Of a stretch of DNA of 64,000 nucleotides, positions 20,746 through 29,209 are shown in pieces. Positions within the stretch are counted from its first letter, which is position 1, and each line of letters opens with the position of its first letter. Location: the NCBI RefSeq assembly GCF_014635565.1, contig NZ_BMDB01000001.1, positions 186,001 through 250,000 of the forward strand, written 5' to 3'. The notes beneath the pieces were generated by a model. It did no database searches. It had not been told where the DNA came from and saw nothing but the letters and a program-made list of their open reading frames with translations. The DNA comes from Phocicoccus schoeneichii (GTDB taxonomy: Bacteria; Bacillota; Bacilli; Staphylococcales; Salinicoccaceae). Position numbers and translations under genes: made by a program.

Positions 20746-21719
20746 TTAAACAAACCTACAATCGCATCCACAATTTTTTGGAAGAATGATTTGATTGAGT
20801 TCCAAATTCCTTGTCCTTCTTCAGAGTTAGCATAGTCTTTGATATCTTTACCAAGTTCTTTTGCTTTTTCTTTCGCGTCTTTATATGCATCGCTTGAAGT
20901 GATGTCTCCAATGAATGATTTACCGCTATCTAAAATCTTTTCTGCAGTTTCTCCTGTGAATACACCAGAGTCTTTAATGTTCATGATCAGAATAATGATT
21001 CTATTCTTTTGGTCTTCAGTTACAACATCTTCAAGACCGTTTTCTGCAAGTTTTTCATCGACAATTTTGCGTACATCATCTTCAGTGATGTCTGTACCTT
21101 CGTTTATGATGTTGATGACAGTAATTTTAATTTCTGTGATTGCTTTGTTTAACTGTTCTTGCGAATATCCTTCTTTATTTGCGTTCTCATCAGTAATATC
21201 TGTGATTGTGTGAAGTTCATCTTGAGCATTTCGTGTTCTATCTTCAGGGATCGGCTCACCTTGAACTTCATATGCTTTATAAATACCTGTTAATGCGGAT
21301 TCTCCAGTAACGTCATGTGGTGCTGCAATAGTTACGTCTGCATCTGTGATTCCTGCAGTAAGCAGTGCGTTTTGATATGTTTCTTTAGAGATTTGTGTAA
21401 TTTCTCCTTGAGTTTCATTGATATTGATATTTAAACCACCACTTGTTTTCTCGATGATTCTAATACTTGAGAACAGGATGGTGTCATCGTATCTCACACC
21501 GATATATCGTTCTGTATCTTGTCCATATACATAATCTGTCTTGTCTTTATCTGTAGCGTTTAAAAGTTTTGCTACTGAATTTCTTGTTTCTTCATCGTAT
21601 TCTAGTCCGGCACCGTAAATTGTTACGGCTTCGTCCCATACAGCTGCTGCTTCTGTTTTATTATTCGTAAATAACGATAGTGTAAATACAGCCATCAGCA
21701 CATATAATAATTTTTTCAT
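20742..21719 (-). CDS. Secreted DUF1002 (YpuA-like) protein
   Basis: 325 aa beginning with a signal peptide (MKKLLYVLMAVFTLSLF...EAAA), so the protein is exported. The body matches the DUF1002 family as in B. subtilis YpuA: VTIYGAGLEYDEETRNSVAKLL, a YVYGQDTERYIG segment, then AAPHDVTGESALTGIYKAYE. The C-terminus adds an amphipathic tail (SIKSFFQKIVDAIVGLFK). Function is unknown in the family. The start has an AAAGGA site. Single-gene unit between a shared terminator and the divergent SOS polymerase gene. Confidence 0.82.
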   Translation of the reverse strand: MKKLLYVLMAVFTLSLFTNNKTEAAAVWDEAVTIYGAGLEYDEETRNSVAKLLNATDKDKTDYVYGQDTERYIGVRYDDTILFSSIRIIEKTSGGLNININETQGEITQISKETYQNALLTAGITDADVTIAAPHDVTGESALTGIYKAYEVQGEPIPEDRTRNAQDELHTITDITDENANKEGYSQEQLNKAITEIKITVINIINEGTDITEDDVRKIVDEKLAENGLEDVVTEDQKNRIIILIMNIKDSGVFTGETAEKILDSGKSFIGDITSSDAYKDAKEKAKELGKDIKDYANSEEGQGIWNSIKSFFQKIVDAIVGLFK

Positions 21720-21834
21720 AAGCGTTTTTCCTTTCTCTCTTATGTGTCATTAGCTTACTACATAAAATTTTTCTTTACAAAAGAAAAGGGAATGACTAGA
21801 TAGAAAATCACAGGAATTTATGATACGATAAACA

Positions 21835-21848
21835 CGAACAAATGTTCG
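21835..21848 (+). promoter_or_regulatory. Perfect LexA (SOS) box before the Y-family polymerase
   Basis: CGAACAAATGTTCG is an exact Firmicute SOS box, inside a longer near-palindrome 21832-21851. It lies just upstream of the AGGAGG ribosome-binding site and downstream of a TATGAT -10-like box (21819-21824), where LexA would block transcription. Confidence 0.9.
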
Positions 21849-21865
21849 TGTTTAGGAGGATGAAT

Positions 21866-23128
21866 ATGTATAACTATCACCTTTGTCCACAGCGTGATAT
21901 TTTTTGTGTGGACCAAAAAAGTTTTTTTGCGAGTGTGTCTTGCATATTGAATCATTGGGATCCAAAAACTACATTGCTTGCTGTAGTAGGGGACGTTGAT
22001 TCTAAAGGTTCGGTTGTGTTAGCTGCAACACCGGAATTAAAAAAGCTCGGCATTAAGACAGGGTCTAGACTTTTTGAAATACCTAAAAGACCAGATATAA
22101 AGATCATTAATCCGACTATGAAGACTTACTTGACGTACTCTAAGCGAATATCAGAAATCGCATTAAAGTATGTGGCACCTGAGGATTTTCATCAGTATTC
22201 GATTGATGAATTTTTTATGGATGTGACAGAAAGCTATCATCTACATGCAAGTACGCCGTATGAACTTGCGGAAATCGTTAAAATGGAAATCTATAGAGAG
22301 ACGCAGATTGAGTGTACGATTGGCATTGGGGATAATATGCTCTTAAGTAAGCTGTCTTTAGATATTGAAGCCAAAAAAATGCCAAAAGGTATCTCAGAGT
22401 GGCGCTATCACGATGTACCGAAAAAAATGTGGAATATCGCACCTCTTAGCAAATTTTGGGGTATTAATAAAAGAAGTGAGAAAAAATTAAATCAGCGCGG
22501 TATATTTACAATCGGTGACCTCGCACATTATCCAGTAGAGTATTTGAGACGAGATTTTGGCGTGATTGGTATTGATTGGCATCTTCACGCAAACGGTATT
22601 GACTTCAGCAAGATTCGAGATAGACATTACGTGCAGAGCCCGTCTATCGGTAAGAGCCAAATATTAATGAGAGACTACACGTTTAAAGAAATTTATGTTG
22701 TGATATTAGAACACGTCGATGAGGTTGTTCATAGACTCCGTATGATGAATAAGCGCGCACGTACCGTCCAATTTTCGATCAGTACGAAAGATGGTCACAC
22801 GTATCGTAAACAATTTACAATCGATACAGGCACGCATAACGAAAACATAGTGATGGAAGGAATTTGGACAAGGTTCGTTGAAATTGCTGATCCAAATGAA
22901 TTGTATAGAACAATCAGTGTGGGACTCACGAATTTTATCCCAGATACATTACATCAATACTCACTCTTTGATGATTATGAGAAACTGGAAAAAGAAGAGT
23001 CATTGATGCGTACCATTGATCACTTAAAAGTGAAATATGGCATGCTCAGTGTGATGCGTGCACTCAGCATGACAGAAGCTTCAACACTGAAACTTCGTGA
23101 AGGTTTAATTGCCGGTCATAAAAGATAA
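21866..23128 (+). CDS. Y-family DNA polymerase (UmuC/UvrX type), SOS-controlled
   Basis: Translesion polymerase of the ImpB/MucB/SamB group. The catalytic carboxylates are visible: Asp16 in FCVDQKSFFASV and Asp114-Glu115 in YSIDEFFMDV. The little-finger domain follows (about residues 240-350). I start at ATG 21866 (420 aa), six bases after AGGAGG. An earlier in-frame ATG (21842) lies inside the LexA box and cannot be the start. The homologous S. aureus gene is a known LexA target, fitting the perfect box here. No umuD-like partner is adjacent. Confidence 0.93.
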   Translation: MYNYHLCPQRDIFCVDQKSFFASVSCILNHWDPKTTLLAVVGDVDSKGSVVLAATPELKKLGIKTGSRLFEIPKRPDIKIINPTMKTYLTYSKRISEIALKYVAPEDFHQYSIDEFFMDVTESYHLHASTPYELAEIVKMEIYRETQIECTIGIGDNMLLSKLSLDIEAKKMPKGISEWRYHDVPKKMWNIAPLSKFWGINKRSEKKLNQRGIFTIGDLAHYPVEYLRRDFGVIGIDWHLHANGIDFSKIRDRHYVQSPSIGKSQILMRDYTFKEIYVVILEHVDEVVHRLRMMNKRARTVQFSISTKDGHTYRKQFTIDTGTHNENIVMEGIWTRFVEIADPNELYRTISVGLTNFIPDTLHQYSLFDDYEKLEKEESLMRTIDHLKVKYGMLSVMRALSMTEASTLKLREGLIAGHKR

Positions 23129-23249
23129 CGGGCAGAAGAGTGAAAGCTGATATAAAAAATGATATAATGTGATAATGGAATTGTATAATGGGTAGATAAT
23201 GCATACCCGTCAATAACTAATCAGTGAATAGAAAAGGATTGAGACCTGA

Positions 23250-24488
23250 ATGGAGTTTGTACAACTTACTGAAGAAGAGTTTTACGACTATACACACGAA
23301 CATTTTAGTCATTTTACTCAGACCCTTGAAAACTATAGGTTAAAAGTGGATGAAGGAACTGAGGTCTATTTAGTTGGTGTAAAAGATAACGCGGAAGTTA
23401 AAGCAGCGTGCTTACTTACACTCGGACGTGTGATGCGTGTCTTTAAAGTTGCTTATACCAATCGTGGTCCAGTAATGGATTACAATGATGAAGCAGTCGT
23501 ACAAGCATTCTTTAAAGGGTTAGAGTATTTCCTAAAAGGAAAGAAAGTATTATACATTAGAGTAGATCCTTATGAAGTATTGAACGTGAGAGATCATGAT
23601 GGCAACATTATCGAAGAAACAGGTAACAAGGTCTTAATCGATAAGTTCCAAGAATTAGGGTATATTCATGATGGATATACAACAGGATTTAGCCCAGATA
23701 CTCAAATTAGATGGCACTCTACGCTAGATTTAAAAGATAAAACAAAAGACGAGATTTTTAAATCGTTTGATAGCTTGAGAAAGAGAAACATCAAACGTGC
23801 TGAAAAAGATGGAATCAAAGTAAAATATCTTGATTTAGAAGATATCGGTATTTTCACAGACTTCATGGAAGACACAAGTGAAATGAAAGAATTCTTCGAC
23901 CGTGGTGCACCATTCTACAAATCAAGAAAAGAATACTTCAAAGACAAAGTCATGATTCCACTTGCATATGTGGATCTTGAAGCGTACGTAGAAGCGATTG
24001 AAAAAGATAAAAACAAGCTCGAACGTGATATCGAAAAAGCAAAGAAACAGTTAGAGCGTGACAGTGAAAACCAAAAAACAAAAAATAAGATTGAAAACTT
24101 ATCTGTTCAATTAGAAAACATTACGAAGAAGTATGAAGAAGGTAAAGCACTGAATGCTGAACACGGTAAAGAGTTGCCCGTTGCAGCAAGCTATTACATC
24201 AATACAAATCATGAAGTTGCGTACCTTGCAGGGGGAACAGCAAATGAATTCAGACACTTTGCAGGTAGTTATGCGATTCAGTGGGAAATGATTAAATACG
24301 CTTTAGAACAAGGCGTGGACATCTATAACTTCTACGGAATTAGTGGTAAGTTCACTGAAGATGCTGAAGATTACGGCGTCATTCAATTTAAGAAAGGCTT
24401 TAATGCAACAGTTAACGAATATATTGGTGACTTTGTAAAACCGGTGAATAAACTCGCATTTAAAGCATACCAATTACTAAAGAAATAG
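23250..24488 (+). CDS. femA: FemA-type aminoacyltransferase
   Basis: Peptidyltransferase that extends the peptidoglycan cross-bridge from aminoacyl-tRNA. In S. aureus FemA adds glycines 2 and 3; substrate here is inferred. The 412-aa product follows S. aureus FemA end to end: SHFTQTLENYRLKV, NRGPVMDYND, HSTLDLKDKTKDEI, a coiled-coil arm (about residues 250-310), then FYGISGKFTEDAEDYGV. TATAAT boxes lie upstream at 23163-23168 and 23184-23189. femB follows closely. Confidence 0.93.
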   Translation: MEFVQLTEEEFYDYTHEHFSHFTQTLENYRLKVDEGTEVYLVGVKDNAEVKAACLLTLGRVMRVFKVAYTNRGPVMDYNDEAVVQAFFKGLEYFLKGKKVLYIRVDPYEVLNVRDHDGNIIEETGNKVLIDKFQELGYIHDGYTTGFSPDTQIRWHSTLDLKDKTKDEIFKSFDSLRKRNIKRAEKDGIKVKYLDLEDIGIFTDFMEDTSEMKEFFDRGAPFYKSRKEYFKDKVMIPLAYVDLEAYVEAIEKDKNKLERDIEKAKKQLERDSENQKTKNKIENLSVQLENITKKYEEGKALNAEHGKELPVAASYYINTNHEVAYLAGGTANEFRHFAGSYAIQWEMIKYALEQGVDIYNFYGISGKFTEDAEDYGVIQFKKGFNATVNEYIGDFVKPVNKLAFKAYQLLKK

Positions 24489-24503
24489 AGAGTGATGGAA
24501 ACT

Positions 24504-25781
24504 ATGAAGTTTACAGAATTAACGGATTCTGAATATCAACAATTTATAGAGACAAGTGGAGAAGAAAGTGCCTTCTTCCAAATGATCGGAAACAAGAAAA
24601 ATAGAGAACTACATGGTGAGTGGGAAGTTGTTCTACTCGGTTTAAAAGAAAATGATGGAACAGTAAGAGCGGCTGGATTATTTACAAAACAACCGACAGT
24701 TCTAGGTAAATATTTTTACTACAGTAACAGAGGTCCTGTAATCAATTATGACGACATCGAGCTTGTTCGTGCATATTTCAGTGGTCTTACAGAATATTTA
24801 AAAGAAAACAACTGTTCTTATGTTAAAGTGGATCCAAACTGGATTTACAAAAAATATAACAAAGATGTTGAAGAATATACAGATTACGAACCAAGACAAG
24901 AAGTCATTGATTTATTAGAATCTATGGGGTATGTGCACCAAGGGTTTACTAGAGGGTATTCAAAAACATCACAAGCACGTTGGATGAGTGTATTAGACGT
25001 GAGTAAATTTAAAGATGAAAAAGATCTTGTAAAATCATTTGATAGCTTACGCCGCAGAAACATCAAAAAAGCACAGAAGTTTGGCGTTAAGGTTCGTTTC
25101 TTAGAAAGCGATGAAATGGATATTTTTGTTGATTTATTCTTAGAAACTGCCGAAAGACAGAACTTCTTTATAACGGTGAATCCACATCAATACTTTAAAG
25201 ATTTTAAAGAAACATATGGAGATAAAGTACTTGTACCGTTAGCGTATGTTGAACTAGATCCATTTATTTCATCTACAAAAAAAGAACTTGAAAAACTAAA
25301 TAAACAACTTGAACAGCAAGAAAGTAAAGAAAATCAAAACCAAAAAACAATCAACAAAATTGCTGAACTCAAGAGAAATATTCAAGGTACAGAAGAGGAT
25401 TTAAACCATGCGAAAACATTTAGAGAGAAACATGGTAATGTGTTAAATCTTGGCGCAGGAGTTTACTTCGAAACACCGTACGAACTCGTGTACAACTCAG
25501 GTGCATCATCTGAGGAGTTCAACATGTTCGTTGGTCCATATATCATGCACTTAGAAATGATGAAATATGCGATGGAACATGATATAGCACGATACAACTT
25601 CTACGGTGTATCTGGAGACTTTACTCCAGAGGGTGAAGATTACGGTGTATTTAGATTCAAGCGTGGATTTAATGCTGAAATTGAAGAACTCGTAGGAGAC
25701 TTTGTGAAAGTCATCAATCCATTTGTACACAACGTGTTTAAAGTGAAAGTTAAAGTAGAAGAAAAGCTGGGAAAAAGATAA
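24504..25781 (+). CDS. femB: FemB-type aminoacyltransferase
   Basis: Second cross-bridge enzyme; in S. aureus FemB adds glycines 4 and 5. It begins MKFTELTDSEYQQF, like S. aureus FemB (MKFTELT), so I start at ATG 24504 (425 aa). Earlier in-frame GTG 24492 and ATG 24495 are possible but less conserved. Markers: YYSNRGPVINYDD, SFDSLRRRNIKKAQKFGVKVRF, a coiled-coil arm near residues 255-300, and NFYGVSGDFTPEGEDYGVFRF. Fifteen bases after femA, so co-transcribed. A terminator follows ten bases after the stop. Confidence 0.93.
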   Translation: MKFTELTDSEYQQFIETSGEESAFFQMIGNKKNRELHGEWEVVLLGLKENDGTVRAAGLFTKQPTVLGKYFYYSNRGPVINYDDIELVRAYFSGLTEYLKENNCSYVKVDPNWIYKKYNKDVEEYTDYEPRQEVIDLLESMGYVHQGFTRGYSKTSQARWMSVLDVSKFKDEKDLVKSFDSLRRRNIKKAQKFGVKVRFLESDEMDIFVDLFLETAERQNFFITVNPHQYFKDFKETYGDKVLVPLAYVELDPFISSTKKELEKLNKQLEQQESKENQNQKTINKIAELKRNIQGTEEDLNHAKTFREKHGNVLNLGAGVYFETPYELVYNSGASSEEFNMFVGPYIMHLEMMKYAMEHDIARYNFYGVSGDFTPEGEDYGVFRFKRGFNAEIEELVGDFVKVINPFVHNVFKVKVKVEEKLGKR

Positions 25782-25790
25782 TTGAAGTTA

Positions 25791-25823
25791 GGATCTAGCT
25801 CTAAAAGAGTTAGATCCTTTTTT
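25791..25823 (+). terminator. Terminator between femB and the third fem gene
   Basis: Twelve-base stem GGATCTAGCTCT / AGAGTTAGATCC (one G-T pair) with a short A loop and a T run. The next gene starts only 16 bases after the T run, so that gene depends on read-through or an internal promoter. Confidence 0.88.
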
Positions 25824-25839
25824 CACAGGAGGTATAGAC

Positions 25840-27087
25840 GTGTTAGTCAAACAAATAACAGAACAAGAATTTTATGATTACATGAAACACTATGATGGTC
25901 TCTATCACTTTATCCACGATGAAATTTATTATGACCATGTGAAAACTGTACTTGAAACATTCTTATTAGGTCTTTTTAAAGATGATAAAATTGTAGGTGT
26001 TGCATTTTTAAGTGCTTACCCAATGATGCGTAAATACAGGGGGTTCTCAACACACTTTGGACCGTTATTAACAGAGTTTAATAACGAAGACTTTGAGTTT
26101 TTCTTAAAAGAAATCGATGCGTTTATTAAAGCGCATAACGGTCTAGAAGTAACGATTGCGCCTAACCAAATCTATCAAGTGAGAGATAGAGATGGAAATG
26201 TGATCGAAGATGACGAGAGAAACAATAGAGAAATCATGGGTGTATTTGAGAAACTTGGATTCAAGCACCATGGTTTTACAACACAACTTGTATTTAGTGA
26301 GCATCTCAGATTCCAGTCAGTCGTCGATATCACTGGCACGATGGAAGATGTTTTCAAGAGAATGGAGACAAAAACGCGTTCTGATACGAGACGTGCGTTA
26401 AAACAACCGATTAAAATCAGACATTTAACGCCTGATGAATATGACGAATTCTTACACATTTATAAGGATACTGAAGAACGACTCGGCTTCGATAAAGTAC
26501 CGAGTGAACGAATACTAGACCAACTTAGAATTCTAGATAAAAAAATCTATGTTGTCCTAGCAGAACTGAATTTAGAAGAGGTCATAGAAACGTTAGAAAA
26601 AGAAAAGTCACAACTAGAAGATCAAAATAAAAAACTTTTAGAAGAACATGATTTAGAAAAAGCATCACGCAAAGTGAGAAATGTTCATAAAGATACTGAA
26701 ATTAAAATTGAACAGACTAAAAACCAGATTAAGGATGCAGAAGAACGCATTGAAAAATATGGTACGGTAATTCCACTTTCTTCGGCAATGTATTATTTTA
26801 ACAACAATGAAATGGTTTATCTATATAGCGGTAGCTTAAGAGAACACAGCAAGTTTTTAGCAACAAACTTTGTGACGATTAAAATGATCGAAGATGCACA
26901 GAAAAAAGGACTTAAACGCTTTAACATGTATGGGATTACAGGAAACTTTGAAAGTGATGCTGCAGACTACGGTGTATTCCAATTTAAACGTGGATTTGGA
27001 GCGGAAATTGAAGAGTTACCAGGTACGTTCAGTAAAGTATATCATCCGGTTGTTTATAAACTTGGTAAGTTGTTGAATAGAGTATAA
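25840..27087 (+). CDS. Third FemABX-family aminoacyltransferase
   Basis: 415 aa with the whole Fem layout: two GNAT-like lobes, a coiled-coil arm (about residues 250-310, ETLEKEKSQLEDQNKK...) and the conserved NMYGITGNFESDAADYGVFQF end. It has drifted from FemA and FemB elsewhere; for example the NRGPV motif is replaced by THFGPLLTEF and the MxGLRKRN region by METKTRSDTRRAL. It does not look like FemX/FmhB. It may set a different bridge residue or act as an immunity-type factor; that is speculation. GTG start eight bases after AGGAGG. Confidence 0.85.
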   Translation: MLVKQITEQEFYDYMKHYDGLYHFIHDEIYYDHVKTVLETFLLGLFKDDKIVGVAFLSAYPMMRKYRGFSTHFGPLLTEFNNEDFEFFLKEIDAFIKAHNGLEVTIAPNQIYQVRDRDGNVIEDDERNNREIMGVFEKLGFKHHGFTTQLVFSEHLRFQSVVDITGTMEDVFKRMETKTRSDTRRALKQPIKIRHLTPDEYDEFLHIYKDTEERLGFDKVPSERILDQLRILDKKIYVVLAELNLEEVIETLEKEKSQLEDQNKKLLEEHDLEKASRKVRNVHKDTEIKIEQTKNQIKDAEERIEKYGTVIPLSSAMYYFNNNEMVYLYSGSLREHSKFLATNFVTIKMIEDAQKKGLKRFNMYGITGNFESDAADYGVFQFKRGFGAEIEELPGTFSKVYHPVVYKLGKLLNRV

Positions 27088-27100
27088 AAAAGAGATTATA

Positions 27101-27133
27101 TGCAGTAGTTAAATTTAACTACTGCATTTTTTT
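27101..27133 (+). terminator. Terminator after the fem cluster
   Basis: Perfect 26-base palindrome (arm TGCAGTAGTTAAA) followed by seven T. Confidence 0.9.
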
Positions 27134-27211
27134 ATCATTTTTAATAAGAAATTATAAAAAACTAAAAGTTAGCGATTACATTTAAAAGATGATATATTTA
27201 TACATATATAG

Positions 27212-27223
27212 TTAGATATCTAA
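27212..27223 (+). promoter_or_regulatory. Perfect palindrome, possible MarR operator
   Basis: TTAGATATCTAA in an AT-rich stretch, 35 bases before the SDR fragment and about 170 before the intact SDR gene. MarR proteins bind AT-rich palindromes of this type, and a MarR gene is next in line. Regulation is inference. Confidence 0.35.
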
Positions 27224-27246
27224 TTATAAATTAACTAATAAAGGGA

Positions 27247-27363
27247 TTGACGCTATTTAGTAAAGGAATTTTATTCATTAAGGATATATCGATAGAAGAA
27301 AATGTTCAGGAAATTGTAGATGTTGTCATTGAACAGTATGGTGGTTCAATTAAATTAAGATAA
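27247..27363 (+). pseudogene. Fragment of a short-chain dehydrogenase gene
   Basis: A 38-codon open stretch ending in TAA, without a convincing ribosome-binding site. Its second half reads EENVQEIVDVVIEQYGGSI, which is the SDR helix segment before the NNAG motif. It aligns with the SSDDAWTALVEEVKEKFGKI part of the intact SDR that follows. Everything before and after this helix is missing. Best read as the remnant of a second SDR copy; chance similarity cannot be excluded. Confidence 0.4.
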
Positions 27364-27390
27364 ATAATTATTTATATAGGAGGATTACAA

Positions 27391-28125
27391 ATGGGTAAAA
27401 TGGATGGCAAAGTAGTTATAATTACTGGCGGTGCATCAGGTATTGGTGCAGGAATGGTTGAAGTATTTGTAGAAGAAGGAGCAAAAGTTATTGCAGCAGA
27501 TATCAATGAAGATGCGCTTAAAATTGCAAGTGAAAAAGAAAATGTGTATGGAATGAAACTAGATGTTTCATCTGACGACGCTTGGACAGCACTTGTTGAA
27601 GAAGTAAAAGAGAAGTTTGGTAAAATTGACGTACTTATAAATAATGCAGGCGTCTCTTCTGAAAAAAGATACAAAGATATCGACTTAAATGACTGGGAAT
27701 TTATGATGAAAATCAATGGGTTTGGTGCTTTTGCTGGTATGAAGCACGTTGCACCTATCATGGCAGAACAAGGTAGCGGTTCAATCGTTAATATCTCATC
27801 TTACACTGCTCAAATTGGTCAGGGATTTAACCATTATACAGCTTCTAAAGGTGCTGTAAGATCATTGTCTAAAGCAGCGGCAACACAATTTGGTAAAGAT
27901 GGTGTCCGTGTAAATGCACTCTTCCCTGGGGTTATTCAAACACCTATGACAGAAGCATTGAGTGATTCCAAAGCTTTACTTGAACAACTTATTAAAGCAA
28001 CTCCATTACAACGATTAGGTTTACCTGAAGATATCGCGAAAGCAGCATTATTCTTAGCATCAGATGATTCAAGCTATATTACTGGTGCGGAAATTATAAT
28101 TGATGGTGGATTCTCTGCACAATAA
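27391..28125 (+). CDS. Short-chain dehydrogenase/reductase (SDR)
   Basis: 244-aa classical SDR, a cytosolic NAD(P)H-dependent oxidoreductase of unknown substrate. The cofactor loop TGGASGIG is at residues 12-19 and NNAG at about 85-88. The catalytic triad members are Ser in VNISSYTA, Tyr149 and Lys153 (YTASK). Asp37 after the second strand (AADINE) favours NAD(H). Good AGGAGG ribosome-binding site. A terminator separates it from the MarR gene. Confidence 0.92.
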   Translation: MGKMDGKVVIITGGASGIGAGMVEVFVEEGAKVIAADINEDALKIASEKENVYGMKLDVSSDDAWTALVEEVKEKFGKIDVLINNAGVSSEKRYKDIDLNDWEFMMKINGFGAFAGMKHVAPIMAEQGSGSIVNISSYTAQIGQGFNHYTASKGAVRSLSKAAATQFGKDGVRVNALFPGVIQTPMTEALSDSKALLEQLIKATPLQRLGLPEDIAKAALFLASDDSSYITGAEIIIDGGFSAQ

Positions 28126-28142
28126 ATAGTTAGTATAATGAT

Positions 28143-28177
28143 GTGTAGTATCTTATAATAGATACTACACACTTTTT
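28143..28177 (+). terminator. Terminator after the SDR gene
   Basis: Eleven-base perfect stem GTGTAGTATCT / AGATACTACAC with a six-base loop and a T run. Confidence 0.88.
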
Positions 28178-28206
28178 GTTTTAACACTTTTTAGGAGAGA
28201 TAAAAA

Positions 28207-28638
28207 ATGACACATAATCAGTCTGAACAAACTATCTTTCAAATATTACATAACATGGATAAATTCACTAATCAGTTAATTATAAAATGGAATAAAGATT
28301 TTAATGAAGGATTGGGCATCTCTCATGTTCTCACATTGGGTTATTTGAGTAAAACTAAATATGCTAGACCTTCTGAAATAGCAAATGTACTCGGTTTAAA
28401 GCCACCTACAGTGACGACTCTAACTGAAAAACTTGTTAAAAAAGGTTTTGTAGAACGCCTCTATGATGATACCGATCGCAGAATCATCCATATAAAAATA
28501 ACAGACTCTGGTAGAGAAATATTAAAACGTGCGAACGAATCTGGACAAGTTTTACGGCGCGAAATGTTCATGAAACTTAACGAGAAAGAGAGAGATGAAC
28601 TCTTACGCTTATACCGAAAATTAAACAATTCTGAATAA
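28207..28638 (+). CDS. MarR-family transcriptional regulator
   Basis: 143 aa with a MarR winged helix: ARPSEIANVLGLKPPTVTTLTEKLVKKGFVERLYDDTDRRI contains the recognition helix and the DxR wing tip. It has AGGAGA upstream and lies about 80 bases after the SDR gene. It probably controls the SDR and itself; no cysteine suited to redox sensing is visible. A promoter for the next unit begins 15 bases after the stop. Confidence 0.9.
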   Translation: MTHNQSEQTIFQILHNMDKFTNQLIIKWNKDFNEGLGISHVLTLGYLSKTKYARPSEIANVLGLKPPTVTTLTEKLVKKGFVERLYDDTDRRIIHIKITDSGREILKRANESGQVLRREMFMKLNEKERDELLRLYRKLNNSE

Positions 28639-28652
28639 TCTTTTAAAAAATG

Positions 28653-28681
28653 TTGACAATTTAATTTATAGGATATAAGAT
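28653..28681 (+). promoter_or_regulatory. Promoter of the T-box/trpB unit
   Basis: Consensus TTGACA at 28653-28658, 17-base spacer, TAAGAT at 28676-28681 (TATAAG at 28674-28679 is an alternative). It lies just upstream of the first T-box. Confidence 0.7.
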
Positions 28682-28875
28682 GTTATATAACTTGATGAAA
28701 GAGTAAAACTAACTTGTGTAGCAAATAGAAAGCATGTGGGTGATGAAAACATGCACATCGTTAGTTTGAATTGGGCATCTGAGTTGTCGTTAAAATTTTA
28801 TATTTTTTGAGAAGCAATTAAGGTGGCACCACGGTATAATCGTCCTTACGATGATTATATTGTGGTGTTTTTTAT
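28682..28875 (+). promoter_or_regulatory. First tryptophan T-box
   Basis: tRNA-sensing leader. Core AGGTGGCACCACGG at 28821-28834. The stem I base pairs AAACTAAC (28706-28713) with GTTAGTTT (28760-28767), followed by GAATTGGG, which puts the Trp codon TGG at 28772-28774 in the specifier loop. The terminator starts in the core (CACCACGG... paired with ...TTGTGGTG) and ends in a T run at 28868-28873. Uncharged tRNA-Trp would prevent termination. Confidence 0.92.
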
Positions 28876-28879
28876 CTAG

Positions 28880-29075
28880 AGATAATGGTAGTAGTGACTG
28901 AATTTGTAAAAGCAGAAAGTTAGTGGTTGATGAAAACTAACACAATTCAGTTACGAAGTGGGATTATTTCTCTATTAATTTAATATTTAGAGTGAACAAC
29001 GATTGTTGTTAATATAGGTGGTACCGCGCGTCTAGCGTCCTTTTTTTATTAAGGATTTTAGACGCGCTTTTTTAT
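28880..29075 (+). promoter_or_regulatory. Second tryptophan T-box, in series with the first
   Basis: Core AGGTGGTACCGCGC near 29016-29029. The stem I end is followed by GAAGTGGG, giving TGG at 28959-28961 as specifier. The terminator has arms GCGCGTCTA (29026-29034) and TAGACGCGC (29059-29067) with a T run to 29073. It has the same tRNA specificity as the first T-box, so two Trp-tRNA checkpoints act in sequence. The two copies differ in sequence, so this is not a recent exact duplication. Confidence 0.92.
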
Positions 29076-29090
29076 ATAGGAGTGATTGCT

Positions 29091-29180
29091 ATGAATGTAC
29101 AAACAAATAAATTAACTTCCCTTGTGAAACGATGGCGTCACTGTATCTATGCAGTCGATTCATTATTTTACACGTATTAA
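29091..29180 (+). CDS. 29-codon leader ORF before trpB
   Basis: ATG start with AGGAG nine bases upstream, between the second T-box terminator and trpB. The 29-aa product is basic in the middle and aromatic at the end (KRWRHCIYAVDSLFYTY), with a single Trp at codon 15 (29133-29135). It has no family match I can recognise. Codons 9-12 contain CTTCCCTTG, which is complementary to the trpB ribosome-binding region. It may be a regulatory leader peptide, or just the stub of a lost trp gene; the sequence alone does not decide. Confidence 0.5.
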   Translation: MNVQTNKLTSLVKRWRHCIYAVDSLFYTY

Positions 29181-29203
29181 AAACAAACAAATCAAGGGAG
29201 AAG
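29116..29203 (+). promoter_or_regulatory. Possible hairpin masking the trpB ribosome-binding site
   Basis: CTTCCCTTG (29116-29124, inside the leader ORF) can pair with CAAGGGAGAAG (29193-29203), which is the trpB ribosome-binding site: six continuous pairs, then three more after a two-base bulge. A ribosome paused at the Trp codon at 29133 would cover the left arm and free the site. Pairing is seen; the mechanism is inferred. Confidence 0.42.
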
Positions 29204-29209
29204 ATTTAA

